Assembly: GCA_019649035.1 (NCBI GenBank)
Contig: BMAT01002665.1
Span: forward strand, 167,004 to 190,415
Direction: 5' to 3'
Length of the DNA: 23,412 bases
Source of the DNA: Elysia marginata
Lineage: Eukaryota > Mollusca > Gastropoda > Plakobranchidae
Below, one piece after another: positions 18,511-23,412 of this stretch (positions are counted from its first letter, which is position 1; each line of letters opens with the position of its first letter). A program made the translations under genes and the position numbers. The notes beneath the pieces were generated by a model. It did no database searches and was not told the DNA's origin. It worked only from the letters and a program-made list of their open reading frames with translations.

Positions 18511-21500
18511 CTGTGTAAAATCATATCATATACAACACATTATTTTTAAAAAACAAATCCGCCAGCTAATTCAACTTTCACTTTCAGGCTTGGGTGACCA
18601 GTTGCCATCCAGTGTTGCAGGTAAAAGTAAAATATCTGAAAATAGAGAAGAAAAACAAACAGCAGAAATTGCTCAAAATTTTTTCCAGTTGCCTACCTAG
18701 GTAAAATTTGAAAGAAAAAATTATGAGATATTTATGGATTGAAAATTATATTGTCAATGTCAAAGAGAAAAAAGAACTAACTCAAATTCGCTGCCTATAG
18801 CCATTTATATAAGTTAACGAAATACATTGAACATTCATCATATGACTCAATATATGTTAAATAGTATGTGATTACTTTAAGTCTCATTTGAAAAAGAAAA
18901 AAGAAAAGAACAGTTCTAAACTAAAATTACCAATATCTCATTGTAAAAAGAAAGTCTGAAAACTGAAATTTACCAATGGATCTATATCACCATTTCACTG
19001 CATGGCAGTCATGTTCTCATTTAATACGGGGACATAAGATTTTTAAATTAAAACCGGTGTCTCACCCACATTCATTCCAAACCTGACAATGACATAACAA
19101 ACATAAAGGGACAAGGATATATTAAACATGGTATGCACAGCACTTAGTGACTTTTAAATGTATTTCAAAGTTCCAAGCCTATTTTTAATTTGAGGAGAAA
19201 AGTTAAGTAAAATTTGTATAGAGTTGACACCCGAATAGGCAGCCCTTGCTTTAAGTCTACGTCTGAGATAGTCATATTTTGTTTTTCTTTGAATTTGTAG
19301 CTTTGAGTAGTGACAGAAGTTTGTAAATATGTCATTTGTGATAATGGACAAAGTATTTTCAGAAATATTGGTACAGATTTCATGATTATATCACAAAGAA
19401 AGATAGACATAGTCACACACAAAAAATTTCCTGCTTCACAAGACAGAATTTCAATATTGATTTTCTTTCATTGCTACAACCATTTGTAAGATAAAACTTA
19501 GAATACAAAACGGTACGGTTCAAAGAGCCTTTTTAAAGCTGTCTTATTAACTTGTATACCTCTCAAATTATGTCCTGCATCACAAATGACAGATTCACAA
19601 CCTTTTGTCAATGTTTTTTGGTGTCAAGACCTTGACCTTATAAATTGCATTCTGCATACCAATTCGCCACATAAATAAACCCATTCTATGCAGGAGTTTT
19701 GGGACATAACCTATTCACATAATATTTTTCAATTCATGAGATAAAATTTTCAAGACCACCACCCCTCACCAATTTTGATTATCAAGACACCACTTTTCTG
19801 TTTGACTTTGATACACAATAGGGAATCATTTCAGATTTTTCTCCACTTTTGTTTTTAAAGAGATTTCTTTCAATCATTTAACACAGTTCTCTTGAAGTAT
19901 TTGAAAGTAGTTGACAAACATAAGTTGGAAAATGATCCCTGAATTTGACTTTCAACTTTTGTTACCTTGTATAGTAGTGTGGTAGTATCACAATTTTATT
20001 TTTCTTTTTTAATTCTTCAACCCCTTTGTGATGGAGATTTCTTCAACCACCATGACGGGGCTAATTTTTGGATAAAGAGTGGGATTATTCGTCTGTTTAA
20101 CATCGCTGAACTCCCATGATTATGTCGTATTTTAAAGAACTAGAATAAATGCCTTTTGTAAGCAGTGAAAAAAATATGACGAACATTGTAGGCCTAAGAA
20201 TAACAGGGATAGGAAAAATCAGCTGATTTGAGGGCACACAACCAAATTGTTTCAGCATATATATATAATATTATTACCTAAAAAAACAGGACTCAATGTG
20301 TTGGTTATGTCACCACCAAGGGGTTGACTGTTCATATATGAATATGACCACGGGACACATTTTACAATTATAGGAGAATTTGAACAGAATACCAATAACT
20401 CTAAAATAAACACAAAATTTGGTTTAGCCAAAAAAATTTTCACACTTCTTCCCTAGTTTCAGTTTTTACGATTTCCTTTATAACTGCACTTATACGGATA
20501 AAATTGGCAAGCAAAAAAGAAAATGAAGAAAGCTGATGGTCGATGTTCTGAAGACTTGTATTTTAGTTCAAAATTGAATATAACTTAATTGATATCAGTT
20601 GCTGTATGAAGAAATAAGAGACCAAAGCCAGAGCGAGAGAATGGGAAAAAAACAACCAAAGGACCCATTTGAACAATGCAGTGCAATGTTTTTGCTCTCT
20701 CAGATTGAAGGGTGATTTTCCAAACTTGATATACCAACCCGTATGTTTATCAAAATTTAAAATATCAATCTTACTACCTGTATTACTAAACTTGCATGAA
20801 AAATTTTCATTTACAAGAGTAGATAAAAATAAATTCAATTTTGTTTCTTTTCTCCTATGGGGTTAATTTTCTAGTGCATAAAAAAGTGAATAGGATGTAT
20901 GCTGTTACAAACTGAACTGTGAACTAGGTTTCTGACAAATTAAAAAGTACCCAGATTGAAAAACCACCTTTTTCTTTATCATCTGTAGGCTATTGTATAT
21001 TTAAGAAATTATATAATTTGCATAGAAAGCAAAATATAAATCTCAATTGAATAAAAGGTTTATGCTGCTGCCACCAAAATTTTGTTATGGTGCATATGTG
21101 TACTGTAGTCCCTTGCATGGGGCAAGAGATAAATTTTATGCATTTTCAATTAAGGCACAACTTTATGCATTTTGATTCAAACCAAAGAATCATTGAAAAC
21201 ATTTTTGTAAAATGAAATTGGCTGCTAATTTTTCCCATCACAAGGTCAACTGTCGATAATGTCACCTCTAGACTATAAACTAAAAATGTACAGAACATGT
21301 ACATTTTGGCACTATGTCAGTGTCAGTGTGTAACTACAAGGCATTCATAATGCAAAAGGAACTGCCTTCTTATATTTCAAAAGTGGAGCCCCCTTAGGAT
21401 AAACTGTTAAGTAAAAACGGGCATATCTTAAGATTCCTTGTATGATGATTCAATTTTTTTTAAAGAAATTCTAGGGGAAACTTTACATGTTATTACCTAA

Positions 21501-23412
21501 AAAATTTACGTAGTCTTAAGAACGCAATGAAACATTTGATTTTGTGAGCCATTTAAGATTTTTAATACTTTTCCCAAGAATCTGTTCTATGGTCATCACT
21601 TAAGTATTTTTACTTCCAGATAGATTTATAATGGCCTTTGCAATGAGGAGGAGTCTATATAATATAGGTGCAAAGAAGATTTCAAAGTTTTCACAGACTG
21701 TATTTGAGTCTGGAAAAGTTTATGTGAACAGAAAACTTATCTGAAGCAAGTTTATTTTAAAGGAACTCCACTGTTTTGGCAACTATTGCTAACACAAGCA
21801 CACTGGAGTGTTGCAATGTCAAAATAAGAATGCCAACCAAATTGTTTATTTTTTCTTTAAAAAAGGGCTATGTCCTACATCTCAACTTCAGTATCATGAA
21901 ACTGCAGAAAATATATGCCTGAATTAAAAAGTATGTTTTGAAAGTGCCTTGTTATGCTTGTACATTATAACAGTTTTATATTGTATGATTCTTCTTAAAG
22001 AATATGTCTGGAAATTTTTTTGTTCTCACAAGTGTTTATTGTGTAATCAGTATGGCATTATCATTAGCTTTCATTCAATGGGTTAAATAGACCCAGTTTG
22101 ACTGTTTAGCAAACTTTCAGAAGTCATCTTTACTTCCAATATAAAATTTGCTCCTTTTGAATTGGAGTTGATAAAACCTTTTTGATAAATAAGACCTTTG
22201 TGTTAAAAATGTGGCATGTATCAAAGTATTTGCAGGTCTTGACCATATATGTTGCACAATCAGTTTTATCATAGAAAAATTTATAGAGATTTTTTATTAC
22301 AACGGCTAGGGACACCGTTGTGATAATCTGCTTCAAATCACCTCAAGATTTAAATTAACACAGTCAGCTCCCCCCACTGACAGTCACACTCGTAGTTTTA
22401 CTTTGTGGCAGGAACATTTCATTTTCAATTTTTGATATTTTGAAAGTTGAATTTTCCTATCTGGTGCAACAAGACTGATTTTAAACATATAAAACAAAAC
22501 TGTAAATAATGCACTGTTGTTAAAAGAAACAACATCCAAACAACACTAACGACAACACAATCAGCCTATTTAAAAAAAACGACAAAAGACAAATCAACAA
22601 TGTAAGAGATTAAAGCATACCAATTGTACATCTAATACATTTATTGCGTCATTAAGTTTTACATTCAGCTGAAATGTTAAAACGTAAATGGGAGAAAGAA
22701 AAAAAGAGAAAAAGTAAAGATGATGCGCACGGTTACCCATTATATACACTTCTTTTGATAATAAGTAAGACTTAATATGAATATGGCACAGATATTGTTC
22801 CAAATTTTATGCTAACAAATCCTCAATCTATATTTCCTTGAAATTCTAAGATAGATTAAATGCAAATCTAGAAGCGTTGTCGGCTGATCTCTACTGGAAG
22901 TTCAATTATTAGAATACTAATGGAAATTATGATACAAAAATTGATATTTTAACACTTCTAGGGTTAAATACCCAAAGAATGAGATAAGCAAGGAAAGTCT
23001 GAACAAAGGTGACACTTGCCAGGAAACTCCCAAAGGTAAGTAAAGAGTCAATCAAGGGGAGAGCATAGACTGAAGAAATTAAGAAAATTATATATATTTC
23101 AATTCAAAGAAAAAAAAATGGTGAAAGTGACACAATTTCATTTTAGATCAACCTAAACTTCTTGGCCTTATGCATTCAGTTGGTATATTTTTTAAACTAA
23201 AGAAAGGTCTTTTTCTTACTGGAGCATAGATTTACAATTAAGCCTAAAATTGAGACAAAATGCAAGTTATACAATATCCTAAATTTAGTCTGGGCCAGAA
23301 TCCAACTAATGAATATACCTTAACCAAACTTAAAAATTATGTTTACTTCTTTTACTGAAATAAATCAAATAGCCCTAAAAGTCATAAAAGACTATATATG
23401 CTTGATTAAAAA
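18511..23412 (-). other. PCF11 upstream intron (incomplete)
   Basis: At least 4.9 kb of intron lies upstream of exon A. I looked on the minus strand for the expected first CID helices (the human counterpart contains LTFNSKPHINMLTILAEEN) and did not find them, so the start exon is probably beyond the window. It contains a terminal-inverted-repeat element at 21381-21773 and a 7-bp hairpin at 22299-22321. The rest is AT-rich sequence with no gene I can support. Confidence 0.75.
21381..21773. mobile_element. Terminal-inverted-repeat MITE, about 393 bp
   Basis: The left end is AAGTGGAGCCCCCTTAGGAT and continues AAACTG. The right end, reverse-complemented, is CAGTGGAGTTCCTTTAAAAT and continues AAACTTG. 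About 20 of 26 end positions agree. The ends resemble CAGTGGAGCCC of the 9689 MITE, suggesting a related transposase, but the internal sequences are not obviously shared. Target duplications are not clear. It is non-coding. Confidence 0.6.

Noticed and set aside
20200-20235. CAGGGATAGG as the inverted partner end of the 63-bp repeat
   Set aside because: Similarity is confined to about seven bases and fails immediately afterwards.
18511-23412. The PCF11 start exon within the right-hand intron
   Set aside because: No minus-strand frame resembles the expected first CID helices, and no GC-richer coding-like block with a good donor is present.

Overview
This window looks like animal (metazoan) nuclear DNA: AT-rich, intron-rich, CpG-poor outside a few patches, and full of short non-autonomous transposons. 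The snail-like AGATCTAGAT clusters, the TTA-tailed SINE end typical of marine invertebrates and the protein divergence suggest an invertebrate, perhaps a mollusc. That placement is an inference. I cannot name the species.

One host gene accounts for all the coding sequence I can support. It is the orthologue of PCF11, a subunit of cleavage factor II in the pre-mRNA 3'-end cleavage and transcription-termination machinery, and it runs on the minus strand. Six coding exons are visible. In transcript order they are 18510-18382, 12364-12191, 7739-7566, 7254-5501, 4649-4331 and 2856-141. Every junction has a GT donor and an AG acceptor, and the reading phases fit at all five joins. Together they encode about 1755 residues. 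The first two exons carry most of the RNA polymerase II CTD-interacting domain (CID). The third is a coiled-coil helix, the fourth a long charged disordered region, the fifth a short conserved linker, and the sixth a helix followed by an RG/RD-rich region, a block of short beta-type repeats and a Pro/Met-rich tail. The start exon lies beyond the right end. The C-terminal exons, which in other animals carry the CLP1-binding segment and zinc fingers, lie beyond the left end.

The introns (851 bp, 311 bp, 1.5 kb, 4.5 kb, 6.0 kb and at least 4.9 kb) hold the rest of the story. They contain a 762-bp TA-flanked element with a GA-rich core, a roughly 180-bp MITE family in two copies (one split by a nested 483-bp element, the other preserving the empty site), two further terminal-inverted-repeat elements, a tRNA-derived SINE, a SINE 3' tail, and a 63-bp CpG-bearing repeat found twice. 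Both copies of the 63-bp repeat lie just downstream of PCF11 splice donors in the same orientation. A possible intronic polyadenylation site follows the CID exon, which is notable because vertebrate PCF11 limits its own expression by premature intronic polyadenylation. No plus-strand gene, CRISPR array or bacterial feature is present.
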